Assembly: GCA_026874595.1 (NCBI GenBank)
Contig: CM049310.1
Location: 65,240,056 to 65,304,055 of the forward strand
DNA length: 64,000 nucleotides
Reading direction: 5' to 3'
DNA from: Sipunculus nudus
Taxonomy: Eukaryota > Annelida > Sipuncula > Golfingiida > Sipunculidae
In this document: positions 47,801 to 60,294 of the stretch, one piece after another
How the letters are laid out: every line of letters starts with the position of its first letter
Numbering within the stretch: position 1 is the stretch's first letter
Position numbers and translations under genes: made by a program
The notes under the pieces: generated by a model
What the model was told of the DNA's origin: nothing
Databases searched by the model: none
The model's input: the letters and a program-made list of their open reading frames with translations, nothing else

Positions 47801-49453
47801 AAATTTTTGGGGAAAAGTCATGATATTCGAAAATAAGGGGTCTTATTTTTCTAACTTTGTCAGTTTTAAAGCTAGAGTGATCTAGTTTTTTTGCATCAGG
47901 AAGCATTCAACTAGTACTACAAGATTTTATTACAAGTCTTGCAGTATCTTGTAAAATATCTCGTGAATAGAGATATTTCGAGATTTAATTTTATCTTGCG
48001 CCAAAGGCCACATTATTGCAGGAATCTTTTTGAAACTGACATATTATAAGTCCTACACTAGTATCTCGAAATTGTTTTTTCATTTTTTGAATAGGGCCGC
48101 TAGGGGGCGCTGGATGTGAACCTCCCGAACATATCATATTTTGGCCATATCTCAAAAATTATAAGCCTCAATTACATAAACTATAGCTTATTTTCTTCCT
48201 CTGAGTCTTCTCCATAACCTAGTGTAGTCATCTGGTCACAATTTTGTGACACTTTGTCAGTGTGTCTGTCTGTTTGTCAGTTGTCCTCAAATTCGCCTTC
48301 TTGCTCTTGTGTCTCACATATAGCATTCTACAGGCCACAGTTTTGAAAGAATCCTTTTGAAACTATTACATCTTAAGTCTTACACTAATATCTCGAAACC
48401 AATTGTTCATTTTCTGGATATGGCCGCTAGGGGGCGCTGAACTCGAATCTCTCCCAACATATCATGCTTTGGCAATATCTCCAAAACTATAAACCTCAGT
48501 TACATAAACTGTAGCTTTTTTCTTCCTTTGAGTCTTCTCCATAACCTGGATTAGTCATCTGGACTCAATCTTGAGTCACTTTGTCAGTGTTTTCGTCTGT
48601 TTGTCAGTTGTCCTCAAATTCGCCTGCTTAATTGTTGGCTCTTGCGTCTCACATATAGCATTCTATAGGCCATAGTTTTGACGGAATCCTTTTGAAACTA
48701 TTACATCTTATGTCTTACACTAAAATTTTGAAATAAATTTTTCATTTTCCGGATATGGCCACTAGTGGGCGCTGCACACGACCCTCACACACATACCATT
48801 GTATTGGCCATATCTCTACACCAAAAGCCTCTGTTATATAAACTATAGCTTATTTTCTTCCTTTGAATCTTCTCCATAACCTGATTAAGGCATCTGGTTT
48901 CAATCTTCTGTCACTTTGTCAGTGTGTCCATCTGTTTGACCGTTATCCTCAAAGTCGCCTGCTTGCTGGTTCTTACGCCTTACATATAGCATTCTACAGG
49001 CCACAGCTTTGAGGGAATCCTTTTAAAACTGGGACATCTCGCGCATACACTAATAAAACGAAACGCATTTGTCGTCTTCGGAATATGTCTGCTAGAGGGC
49101 GCTACAGTCGAGCTCCCAAGTATATCATTAATTCGCCATACCTCCAAAACTATAAATCTAAATTACATAAATTATAACTCATTTTCTTCCTTTGAATCTT
49201 CTCAATCAGTAGGTTATGTCATCTGGTGTCAATCTTGTCTCACAAAGTCACTATGTCTGTCTGTTCGTCTTTTGTTGTCAGTTTTGTCTGCTTGCCTGTT
49301 CTTTTGTCTCATATGTCATTCTACGGGCCACATATTCTCAGCGATGTCCCTGAGAGTCATTCCATTTAAAGAAAATCGACAATATGTTCTTTCTGTCCGT
49401 CTGTGTTTCACTTCCGATTTCCGGCAAGTGTTCGAACCTATGGTCGTCTAGTT

Positions 49454-51926
49454 TCGATTTTTTTACGATTTTTTTCTCTATTTTTGAGACCTTAAAAGAT
49501 GCAGTCATCTGTTAACAGGGCACAAATCGTAACAACTGGACCTAGAATCTTCTATCTTGACATGCGTGGAGGCCCATGAAAAGTCTCTTTGGAAACCAGG
49601 AATTAGGTCTCTGTTACCCAGATTCTTCAAGCTATGGGGCTCTGAAGTACCCCCCAGAATAATGAAAATTTGATACAAAAACTCAAATATCTGAACAACT
49701 AATGTATTGATCACCATGATTCTTTGCATGGATATTGATCATGGGGTATTTCATCGGTTTCTGCAGACTGGTGGCGCCACCTTTATTTTTACAATTTTCT
49801 TTCTCTATTTTTGATACCTTAAAAGATGCGGTCATCTGATAACAGGGCACAAATCATAACGGCTGGACCTAGAATCTTCTTTCTTGACATGCAGAGAGGC
49901 CAATGAAAAGTCTTCTTGGAAACTGAAAATTAGGTCTCTGTTACCCAAAACCTTAGAGCCATGGGGCTCTGAAGTATCCCCCAGAATAATGCAATTTTTG
50001 ATACAAAAGCTCAAGTATCTGAATAACCACTGCATTGATCACCAAGATTCTCTGCATGAATATTAATCATGGGATGTTCCATCACTTCCTGCAGACTGGT
50101 GGCGCCACCTGTATTTTTTTAAAATTTTTACTCTTTTTTTTCAAACCTCAATGAAACTGTCATCTGTTAACATGGCACAAATCATAACCATTGGACCTGG
50201 AATCTTCAAACTTAATATCCAGGGAGGTCCATGAAAAATCTCCTTGAAAACCTGAAATTAGGTCTCTGTTACCCAAAACCTTGGAGCTATGGGGCTCCGA
50301 AGTACCCCCCCAGAATAATGCAAAATTTGATACAAAAGCTCAAGTATCTGAATAACCACTGCATTGATCACCATGATTCTTTGCATGAATATTGATCATG
50401 GGATGTTCCATCATTTCCTGCAGACTGGCTGTGCCACCTGTAATTTTTGAATTTTTACAAATTTTTTTCTCTTTTTTTCAGACCTCAATGAAACTGGCAT
50501 CTGTTAACAGGGCACAAATCATAACCACTGGACCTGGAATCTTCAAATTTAATATCCAGGGAGGTCCATGAAAAAACTCCTTGAAAACCTGAAATTAGGT
50601 CTCTGTTACCCATATCCTTGGAGCTATGGGGCTCCGAAGTACCCCCCAGAATAATGCAAAATTTGATACAAAATCATGGGATGTTCCATCACTTCCTGCA
50701 GACTGGTGGCGCCACCTGTATTTTTTTCAAATTTTTTTCTCTTTTTTTTCAAACCTCAATGAAACTGTCATCTGTTAACATGGCACAAATCATAACCATT
50801 GGACCTGGAATCTTCAAACTTAATATCCAGGGAGGTCCATGAAAAATCTCCTTGAAAACCTGAAATTAGGTCTCTGTTACCCAAAACCTTGGAGCTATGG
50901 GGCTCCGAAGTACCCCCCCAGAATAATGCAAATTTGATACAAAAGCTCAAGTCTCTGAATAACTACTGCATTGATCACCATGATTCTTTGCATGAATATT
51001 GATCATGGGATGTTCCATCAGTTCCTGCAAACTTGTGGCGCCATATGTATTTTTTTTTCAATTTTTACGAATTTTTTTCTTTATTTTTGAGACCTTCAAA
51101 GAAGTTGTCACTTGTTAACAGGGCACAAATCGTAACCGCAGGACCTAGATTCTTCTTACTTGACATCAAGGGAGGTTCAAGAAAAGTCTCTGTGAAAACA
51201 TGAAATTAGGTCTCTGTTACCCATATCCTTGGTAGTAAGTACCCCTCAGAATAATTAAAAATTTGATACAAATTTAAACTCCAGTATCTGAATAACCAAT
51301 GCATTGATCTCCATGATTCTTTTCAGGCATATTGATCATGGAGTGTTCCATCAGTTCCTGCAAACTGGTGGCGCCACCTGTATTTTTTTTAATTTTTAAA
51401 GCATTTTTTCTCTATTTATGAGACCTTCAAATGAAGTGGTCATCTGTTAACATGCCATAAACTGTAACTGCTGTACCTAGAATCTTCTTACTTGACATCC
51501 AGGGAGACTAATGAAAAATCTCCTTGGAAACCTGAAATTAGGTTTCTGTTACCCATATTCTCCGAGCTATAGGGCTCATAAATACCCCCAAGAATAATTA
51601 AAAATTTGATACAAACAAAAACTCCAGTATCTGAATAGCTAATGCCTTGATAGCCATGATTCTTTGGATATATATTGATCATGCAGTGTTTCATCAGTTC
51701 CTGCAGACTGGTGGCACTACCTGTATTTTTTTCAAATTTTTACACATTTTTTTTTCTGTTTATGAGACCTTCAAATGAAGTTGTCATCTGTCCAAAAACC
51801 CACTGAAACCCATTTCTAAGGACTTTTCACAAAATTCATGAATTGTTTGCACTCTGGCAGTCATTTTGCTCATTGTTCAACATTCCTTGAATTCAGCTTA
51901 GCGTCATGGCCCATGGGCCACTTGTT
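49454..51926 (+). mobile_element. Family A1 element lacking its 5' end
   Basis: It starts inside the A1 core immediately after a family B 3' terminus and runs through about seven 320-340 base units to GCTTAGCGTCATGGCCC plus the ATGGGCCAC hairpin and TTG. The hairpin stem has changed to TGGCCCATGGGCCA, keeping its self-complementarity. The right flank 'ttcattttccagatatagcc' is family B. Confidence 0.65.
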
Positions 51927-52652
51927 CATTTTCCAGATATAGCCACTAGGGGGTGCTGCACCTTCACCTCCCAAACATATCATGTTTTGGCCATATCTCC
52001 AAAATTATAAACCTTATCTACATAAACCATCGCTAATTTTGCTCTTCTTTACCTTCGGCACTTTTTGTCTGGTAATCTGTTATCACAGATGTGTCAGTAT
52101 GTTTGTCTGTTAGTCTTTTGTGGTCAGCTTTTTCTGCTTCCTCGTTGTTTTGTCTGATATGTCATTTTACAGGCCACAACTTCTCAGCAAATGCTGAGGG
52201 TCATTCAAATAATAGAAAACCCACAATATGTTCTGTCTGTCCATCTGTCTGACATTTCAACTTCTGGCAAGCGCTCGACCTCTGGTTATCTAGTTTGTTT
52301 GTCTGTCTGTCCGTCTGTTTGTCTGTATGTACACGCGCTACAGGCCACAGTTTTTAAGCAATCGCTCTGAAACTTATACATAAACTGAAAGATCTGTTCT
52401 CCTTGAAGCCTATTGTTTTTGGTCATGATCGGTCAAAGGTCAAGGTCAGTGTCACAAAAAACCTAAAATCTTTATTTTCTTCATATCTTCGTCAATAATA
52501 ATCGTAGCGGCTTAATCTGTAGCTCATTTTATTCCTCATTATGTTAGCTTTTTAAGTGCTAGCAAATCTTTCCGGTCAATGGTTACCATGGTAACATATT
52601 TTTGAGGGAAAATCAGAAAATTCGAAAATTTCCCTCCAAATTTCTAATTTTT
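51927..52652 (+). mobile_element. Family B sequence between A1 copies
   Basis: It holds a decayed CTCF-like motif (51943-51957), a B 3' end near 52268-52293, then the start of another B copy with ERR-like (52440-52448) and RFX-like (52582-52595) sites. It is interrupted by the composite A1 element at 52653. Confidence 0.65.
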
Positions 52653-55600
52653 ATCTCAGCTGACTGAAAGTCATCTGAGCTATAGCGATCACTCTTTGTC
52701 CGTCGTCCGTCTGTCCGTCTGTCCGTCCGTTAACCAGGCACAAATCGTGACCGCTGGTCCTAGAACCTTGTAACTTGGGATTCTGAGAGGTCCATAAAAA
52801 ATCTCCTTGGAAACCAGAAATTAGGTCTCTGTTACCCATATCCTTCGAGCTATGTTGCCCCAAAGTACCCCCCAGAAAAGTAAAAAATTTCATACAAAAA
52901 CTTCAATATCTCATTAACTACTTGACTGATGGTCATGATTTTTGGCATACATTTTGATCATGAGATGTTACATCACTTCCTGCAGAATGGTGGCGCCACC
53001 TGTATTTTTCAATTTTTTACGAATTTTTATCTCTATTTTTGAGACCTTTAAAAATGTGAACATCTGTTAACAAGGCACAAATCATAAAGACTGGACTTAG
53101 AATCTTAATTCTTGACACACTGAGAGGTCCATGAAAAATCTCCTTGGAAACCAGAAATTAGGTCTCTGTTACCCATATCCTTTGAGCTATCGGGCCCCAA
53201 AGTACCCCCCAGAATAGTAAAAAATTTCATACAAAAACTTCAATATCTCAATAACTACATCACTGATGGTCTTCATTTTTGGCATTATTATTGATCATGA
53301 GATGTTCGATCAGTTCCTGCAGACTGGTGGCGCCACCTGTACTGTTTGATTTTTTACGATTTTTTTCCTCTATTTTTGAGACCTTTGAGGATGCTGTCAT
53401 CTGTTAGCGTGGCACAAATCGTAACAACTGGACCTAGAATCTTCATTTTCGACACACTGAGAGACCTATGAAAAGTCTCCATGGAAACAAGAAATTAGGT
53501 CTCTGTTACCCATATCCTTCGAGCTATGGGGCCCAAAATTCAAAATTACCCCCCAGAATAGTCAAAAATTTCATACAAAAACTTCAATATCTCATTAACT
53601 ACATCACTGATGGTCATGATTTTTGACATACATATTGATCATGAGATGTTTCATCAGTTTGTGCAGACTGGTGGAGCCACCTGTATTTTTCAATGTTCAC
53701 GAATTGTTTTCTCCATTTTTGAGACCTTTAAGGATGTAGTTATCTGTCAACAGGGTACAAATCGTAACGACTGGACCTAGAATCTTCGTTCTTGACACAC
53801 AGGGAGACCCATGATAAGTCTCCATGGAAACCTGAAATTTGGTCTCTGTTACCCATATCCTTTGAGCTATGGCACTCCAAAGTACATCTCAGAATAATGG
53901 AAAATTTGATACAAAAGCTAAAGTATCTGAACAACTAATGCAGAGATAACCATAATTGTTTGCATGGATATTGATCATGGAGTGTTTCATAAGTTTCTGC
54001 AGACTGGTGGCACCACCTGTATTTGTTCGTTTTTTTTAACGAAATTTTTCTGTATTTTTAAGACTTTTAAAGATATGAACATCTGTTAACAGGGCACAAA
54101 TCATAAAAACTGGACCAAGAATCTTCATTCTTGACACACAGGGAGACCCATGAAAAGTCTCCATGGAAACTTGAAATTAGGTCTCTGTTACCCATATTCT
54201 TTAAGCTGTATGGGTCCAAAATACCCCCCCCCCCCCCCATGAATAATGGAAAATTTGATACAAAAACTGCAGTATTTCAATAACTACAACACTGATGGTC
54301 ATGATTTTAGGCATACATATTGATCATGAGCTGTTCCATCAGTTTCTGCAGACTGGGTGTGCCACCTTTATTTTTTTTTCAAATTTTTACGAATTTTTTT
54401 CTTTTTTTTGAGACCTTTAAAGATGTGGTTATCTGTCAACAGGGTACAAATCGCAACAACTGGACCTAGAATCTTCATTCTTGTCATGCAAGGAGGCCCA
54501 TGAAAGGTGCCTGTGGAAACTTGAAATTAGGTCTCTGTTACCCATATCCTTCAAGCTATAGGACTCCGAAGTATCCCTCAGAATAATGGACAATTTGATA
54601 CAAAAACTGAAGTATCTGAACAACTAATGCAGAGATCACCATGATTTTTTGCATGGATATTGACCATTAAGTGTTTTTATTAGTTTCTGCAGACTGGTGG
54701 AGCCACCTGTATTTTTGTATCCGCCAAAACGAAGTTTTGCGGATACTATGTTTTTGACCGAGTTCCTCCGCCGTGGCGGCGTTCGTTTCCAGAGAGCTCC
54801 TCGGAGACTAATGGACCGATTTTTCCCAAACTTACACCTATTATCAGGTCACATGTGAACTGGTGCCTTACCAATTTGCATTGACCTCTGACCTTTCCTC
54901 TCTATCCAGTGTCCATTTGTGAGTCTGTTTCCACTCATAAACCCTCATATCTCGGGAACCGTTTGACCGATCAGGAAATAAAATTGATACAAATGTAGCC
55001 CTTGGATTGCTTTATAACATACACAAAAAATGGTGGCGCCACCTGTAACCATGTTTGCACAGTGTCCATCTGTTCATCTGCCTTGGGTTAAAATCACTCA
55101 TATCTCTGCAGTGAATTGACTAATTCACCTGAAATTCGTCATGTGTATACATCCAGGATAGCTTTCTTGATTTTATGACAGGTGGCGCCACCTACGTTCA
55201 CGTTCACGCTGATGACATCCAAGCTTATATCTCGGGAACCATTTGACCGATCAGGAAATAAAATTTATACAAATGTAGCCCTTTGATAGCTCTGTAACAT
55301 ACACAAAAAATGGTGGCGCCACCTGTAACAATGTTTGCACAGCGTCTGTCTGTTAGTCTGCCGTGGCCTAAAATTACTCATTTCTCTGTAGTGGTTCGAC
55401 ATAACTGCCTAAAATTTTGCAGGTTTATACATGGTGGACAGCTTTCTTGATTTTATGACAGGTGGCGCCACCTACATTCTAGTTAACGCTGGACACATCC
55501 AAGCTCATATCTCAGGAACCATTTGACCGATTGGGCCAAAATTGTGCATGTGTTTAGATCTCACATAGGTCTTTATCATACACAAAACTGGAGGGGTTAC

Positions 55601-56071
55601 CTGCAAAGATTTTTGCACAGTGTTTGTCTGTTTGTCTGCCATGGGCAAAAATCGCTCATATACATGTAGTGGTTTGACTTATCTGCCTAAAATTTTGCAG
55701 GTGTATACAACTTGGACAGATTTCTGGATTTGTGGTAGGTGGCACAACCTACATACACATTTAGGCTGCAGACATCCATGCTAATATGCAACATACCTCA
55801 CTCTATTTCCCCTTGCCACTCAATCCATGCCTCACTATCCGATTTTGGCAGATACATGTAGTCACTTGTCGGTTACCCGTATTCTAGTTTTAAGAGTTTA
55901 CACATTTTTCTCTATTTTTGAGATATATAAATACAGACTAAATCTTGGCCTGTTGGTTAATCTGTTTGATGCTTCAGTTGAATGGGTATATACTACCATT
56001 CTGGTGATAAAATTTCCTTTTGCGAATCTCTTCCCAGTCAGCTGAGCGTCATGACCCATGGGTCACTTGTT
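52653..56071 (+). mobile_element. Family A1 element with nested family E, composite copy 2
   Basis: It is 3.42 kb and nearly the same sequence throughout as 30545-33927, including the family E insertion at the same point. Its 5' end has ATCTCAGCTGACT, a one-base change in the usual terminus. The flanks 'tccctccaaatttct' and 'aagttagagaggtctag' are adjacent in the uninterrupted copies at about 41600-41630 and 42890-42920. Confidence 0.85.
54716..55887 (+). mobile_element. Family E element, copy 3, nested in A1
   Basis: Same borders and content as copy 2 (32572-33742), with CTAG at 55884-55887 and a slightly better preserved 3' hairpin (TACCCGTATTC). Confidence 0.75.
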
Positions 56072-56289
56072 AAAGTTAGAGAGGTCTAGTTTTTTGCACT
56101 GTGTAGCATTGAATATGCCCTGTGTGAAATTAATGCAAGTCTCGCAAAATCTCGTGCCATTTGTCGTCAAATGAGACTTTTCGAGATTTCATTAAATACG
56201 ATTTAGAGGTGGCAGTTTTACAGCTAAGGTTGTAAAAGTGACATATTTTCTGTGGTTCTGTATTATCTCGAACTTGTTTTTTCATTTTT
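56072..56289 (+). mobile_element. Family B segment between two A insertions
   Basis: It continues the B copy broken at 52652 ('aagttagagaggtctag' to 'ttgttttttcattttt') and resumes after the A2 element at 58916. Confidence 0.7.
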
Positions 56290-58915
56290 AGCTCAGCTGA
56301 CTATAAGTCATCTGAGCTATAGTCGTGGTCCATTGTCCGTCGTCCGTCCGTCCGTCTGTCCGTCCGTCCGTCCGTCCGTCTGTAGATGTGGCACGTTTTG
56401 AAACCGTAAGACCTAGGAATCCAAAATTCAGCATAATGTTAGATGTCCCCAAGATCTCCTACCAAGCCAAAAACTGGGTCTTTGCGACTTCATTCCTTTG
56501 AGAAATCAAGGAAAAACCTCAATTTTTTATTAAAAACCTATTTTCACACTTTAGGACTGCCTAATATCAAAACCACTCATCTGTTTTCCTCATATTTCCT
56601 ATAAATAATCCTCTATATAATTCCTATGTACATGCCAGAAATTAGGTCTGTATTATTTAATTTAAAAAAGTTATGGGCCCAAACATAATGCATTTTTTAA
56701 ATAATCAGGAAAGAAATTTTATCACTTAACACAAAACTTGTTAAAGCTAAGCACTTTTTTTCCAGTAATATTACTTTTATTAATCAAAATTAAATTGTAT
56801 ACCCAAAATTAGATCAAAATCTTTTAAATTTTTAAAAATATTAGCAAAAATAAAAAATTGGTACCTTAAATTTTGCCCAAATTTGACCATGGCACGTTTT
56901 TTTGCTGTAACTGCTGTGGATTTAATTTTCACAGCATGTTTTTGTTAGCATTTCAACTGTTAACACCAAAAATTTGAAACCAGTTGATCAAAAACTGTAG
57001 ATTTTATTCAAGTTTTCAAGCACCATGTCACATATTGCTAGTGTTATGCAGTTTGCTAGAGCTCAGCCCCCGAGCTTCAGCTCTAAGTTCCTTAAATTTG
57101 GCATACAGTTAGATTTCTCCAAAATCCCCTACCATGCCAAGAATTTGGTCACTAGGACTTAATTCCTTCGAGATATCAATGAAAAACTTAATTTTTCCAT
57201 TAAAAACCCAATGTTACACTTTAAGACTGCCTAATATCAAAACCACTGATCTGACTTTGATCATATATATTATACATATTTTTCTATACATTCAATATGC
57301 ACATGCCAGAAATGATGTCAGTATTGTGTATTTTTTTTAAGTTATGGGCCCAAACATAATGCACTTTGTAAAAAATCAAGAAATATATTTACTCCCTTAA
57401 CAAGGGCATTGCTGAAGCTAGAGATCTTTTTTGTCAGGGATGTAACATTATTTAATCAAGATTCAATTGAATACCCAAAATTAGTTCTGAATTTTTCAAA
57501 TTTTATAAATTATTAGTATAAATATAAAATTAGTACCTTAAATTTTGCCCAACTGTGACCATGGCACGTTTGTTTCCCGTGAGCACTGTTGATATAATTT
57601 TCATATCATGCACACATAAGGATTTCAGCTTTTTAGTTTAGAAAGCTGAAAGAAATTTGCCAAATATTGTAGCTTTTATTAATGTTTTTTATGAGACCCT
57701 GTCAGACTTTGGCTCTCTCCAGCCCCTCTTGAGTCACCTGTTTGTTGACCTTGTTGACCTTTCATCAAATTATGCACGCTTGAGGGGAGAATCCAGGCAG
57801 CTTATGGCCAGCCACAGTTGATCCAGGTGTCCTTGCAACCCAACTCATCTAGTAGTTTTAACCAACAACATAACAATAAACAATAAATTAATAAATTTTT
57901 ATTGGTTTTTAATAACAAATTAAAGACAAATAAAAAAGGAATTTGTTAGTTTATAATAACAGGAAATTAACTTGCAGTTACTGATGATATAAGAATCTTG
58001 TATCGATGGGTAGAATGTCACGTATTCCAAATAACACCATGCAGTCACCTATGGCATTTTTCAGTTCATTTTTAATGATAAAGAAGTAAATCATATTATT
58101 CATTACTAATCATTAAGGATTATATGAAGGAAATTAATGATAGACAAAGATGCAGTTGATAATATTAATCTAGATTCCTACTGTGTCTAGTGTGTACATT
58201 GATGTGAAATTAGTCCAAAATGAATTTTTTACAGTTATTTTTTAATATAAATAAAAGCCATAAAACCAGGTACTTATGATCATTATTTAAATGTGTGAAT
58301 TTTGTATATTCTGGATTCTCAACATCATTGTTTGGTGAAAACTGAATAAATACCAGACATGGTGCGAATACTTTGTAATTGTATTTAAATACAAATATGA
58401 TTATGTACTCCATTATAAAATTTCTTGCATAAAGAATGGGAATTCAGGTAAAACTGAAAGTATATGAATACTCGTGCAAATACTTTCAAAATGTATTCAT
58501 GAATGCATTCATGAATATATTCTTTAATATTATTTTAATAATCATATCAATTATATTTCATTTTAAAAAATCATATGATTCTCCTATTATTTTTAATAAA
58601 AATTATATTTGGGACAATATTTGTAATTTTTTTAATAAATAGTTAAACTCTTATATTATATGTTCTGCTTATAAGTTATATGGCCAAGTCAAAATCTGTG
58701 TGACAGTAGTACTCCATTTGTTAATAAAATCAATGAAATCAATCCTCTTCCCTGTCTCCAAAGGTACTATCAAAATCATACATAAGCTAAACAACAACAA
58801 CTCATAATACAGCTTATATTTATTACCACACAAAACCAGCATGTGCCTCATTTCTAAATAATATTTTTTTATCATATATAACAGCTGAGCGTCGTGACCC
58901 ATAGGTCCCTTGTTT
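56290..58915 (+). mobile_element. Family A2 element, complete
   Basis: It begins AGCTCAGCTGACTATAAGTC with a stem partner and a GTCC tract, and ends CAGCTGAGCGTCGTGACC, a slightly decayed hairpin and CCTTG. The flanks 'cttgttttttcattttt' and 'gaaattagccgccaggg' are contiguous in the empty sites at about 41817-41850 and 43110-43143. The core has two diverged units (about 56440 and 57100) and an AT-rich 3' third. Open frames near 58.2-58.9 kb are AT-rich and unremarkable. Confidence 0.8.
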
Positions 58916-60294
58916 GAAATTAGCCGCCAGGGGGCGTGGTACTGGAAACACTGCAACTTACCATTTTTCCGCAATATCTAAAAAAATATTTATCATATAA
59001 CAATTTTTTTTGTCACATCTAAAACTAGGATCATTGCCTTATTCCTTCATACATTTAGCCTTGTGCTGCCATTACTATGGTTACCCAAAATTGGGGTAAA
59101 ACTTGACAATCTGAAAATACGGAGTTTACCTGCTTCTATCTCTGTTGATATTTGCGATAGAAAGGTCTGGTTTTTGGCGTTAGACAGCATTCCTCTAGTT
59201 CTGAGTCATTCAATCGCAAGTCTCGTCATATCTCGCACCGTTTCTCGTGAAACGAGAACACGTAACCATTCGAAGAAATGCCTGTAATTCTGTCATTTTT
59301 TTACGCTACAGACACACGGTTTGCAGCGCTGGATAGCGTCCGACACTCGCAGTCACATTCAGGGGTCACATTGTTAGTCTCATCAAATCTCGCGCCGTGT
59401 TTCACCAAACCACCCAAGTCAAGTGCCGTTGCCGCGAGTGGTGGCAGGGTCCTTATGGGGGGCGGCCGGTGTATGCAGCGGTGCGTGTCGGCCTTTCCGG
59501 GTCCTATCTATTGGAGGCACAGTCCAAACTTTATTGCTTGCCGGAAATCTTCAATTTTCGCAAGCATGTTGGTCACCCGCGCATGTTTGTTCTTTCATCT
59601 TATGTTTTACACTAATATCCAAAAACTTATTTTTCATTTTCCGGTTATGGCTGCTAGGGGGCGCTGCACTAGACCCGTCCAAACAAATGAGTTTTTGGAC
59701 ATATTTCCGTAAGAGTAAACCTATATTACACAAACTATAGTTTATTTTCTTTCTCTTGACCTTCTTCAAAACATGGTGACGTCATCTGGTGTCCATCTTG
59801 TGTTACTTTGTCAGTATGTCCGTCTGTTTGTCAGTTATCTTCAAATTCGCCTACTTGCTGGTTAATGCATCTCACATATAGCAATCAACAAGCCAGATAT
59901 TTGGAAGAATCCTTTTGAAACGATTACATCTCATGCCATTCACTAATATGACAAAACGCATTTATTGTCTTCAGGATATGTCCACTAGAGGGCGCTGCAG
60001 TCGAACATCCCCAATATATCCTTATTTGGCCATATCGCCAAAACTAGAAACCTCAATTACATAAACTATACCTTATTTTCTTCCTCTGAGTCTTCCTCAT
60101 AACCTGGTTAAGTCATCTTGTCTTCATCTTGTGTCCCTTTGTTAGTATGTCTGTTTGTTTGTCAGTTGTCCTCAAATTCGCCTGCTTGTTTGTTCTTTCG
60201 TCTCACTAATAGAATTCTACAGGCCACAGTTTTGAAAGAATCTTTTTTAAACTATTAAATCTTGTCTTACAGTTATATCTCGAAGCAGATTATT
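58916..60294 (+). mobile_element. Family B continuation, with GC-rich module and a B 5' hairpin
   Basis: It resumes the copy split by the two A elements, passes the GC-rich module (about 59405-59535), then a B 5' hairpin (about 59536) and sub-units with CTCF-like motifs at 59651-59665 and 59982-59996. Its longest open stretch (59278-59712) crosses these non-coding modules and has no family features. Confidence 0.65.
59982..59996 (+). promoter_or_regulatory. CTCF-like motif, full consensus match
   Basis: CCACTAGAGGGCGCT in a B sub-unit, 331 bases after the motif at 59651. Confidence 0.5.

Larger units (their letters stand above)
46668..49453 (+). mobile_element. Family B copies with a roughly 330-bp sub-unit array
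   Basis: A 3' end occurs at about 47180-47187 (GGTCGTCTAG) and another closes the region (49445-49452). Between 48.0 and 49.2 kb four sub-units of about 330 bases each carry a CTCF-like motif: 48097-48111, 48424-48438, 48759-48773 and 49089-49103. A triple AAGGTC run (47307-47326) and a GTAACCATGGTTAC palindrome (47787-47800) lie in the first copy. Confidence 0.7.

Noticed and set aside
58210-58974. AT-rich open frames of 67-101 codons
   Set aside because: They lie in the 3' third of the A2 element, lack domain features and are broken in the related copy at 2580-3212.
59278-59712. Open frame of 144 codons
   Set aside because: It covers the same repeat modules as other B copies, where the frame is broken, and has no coding features.
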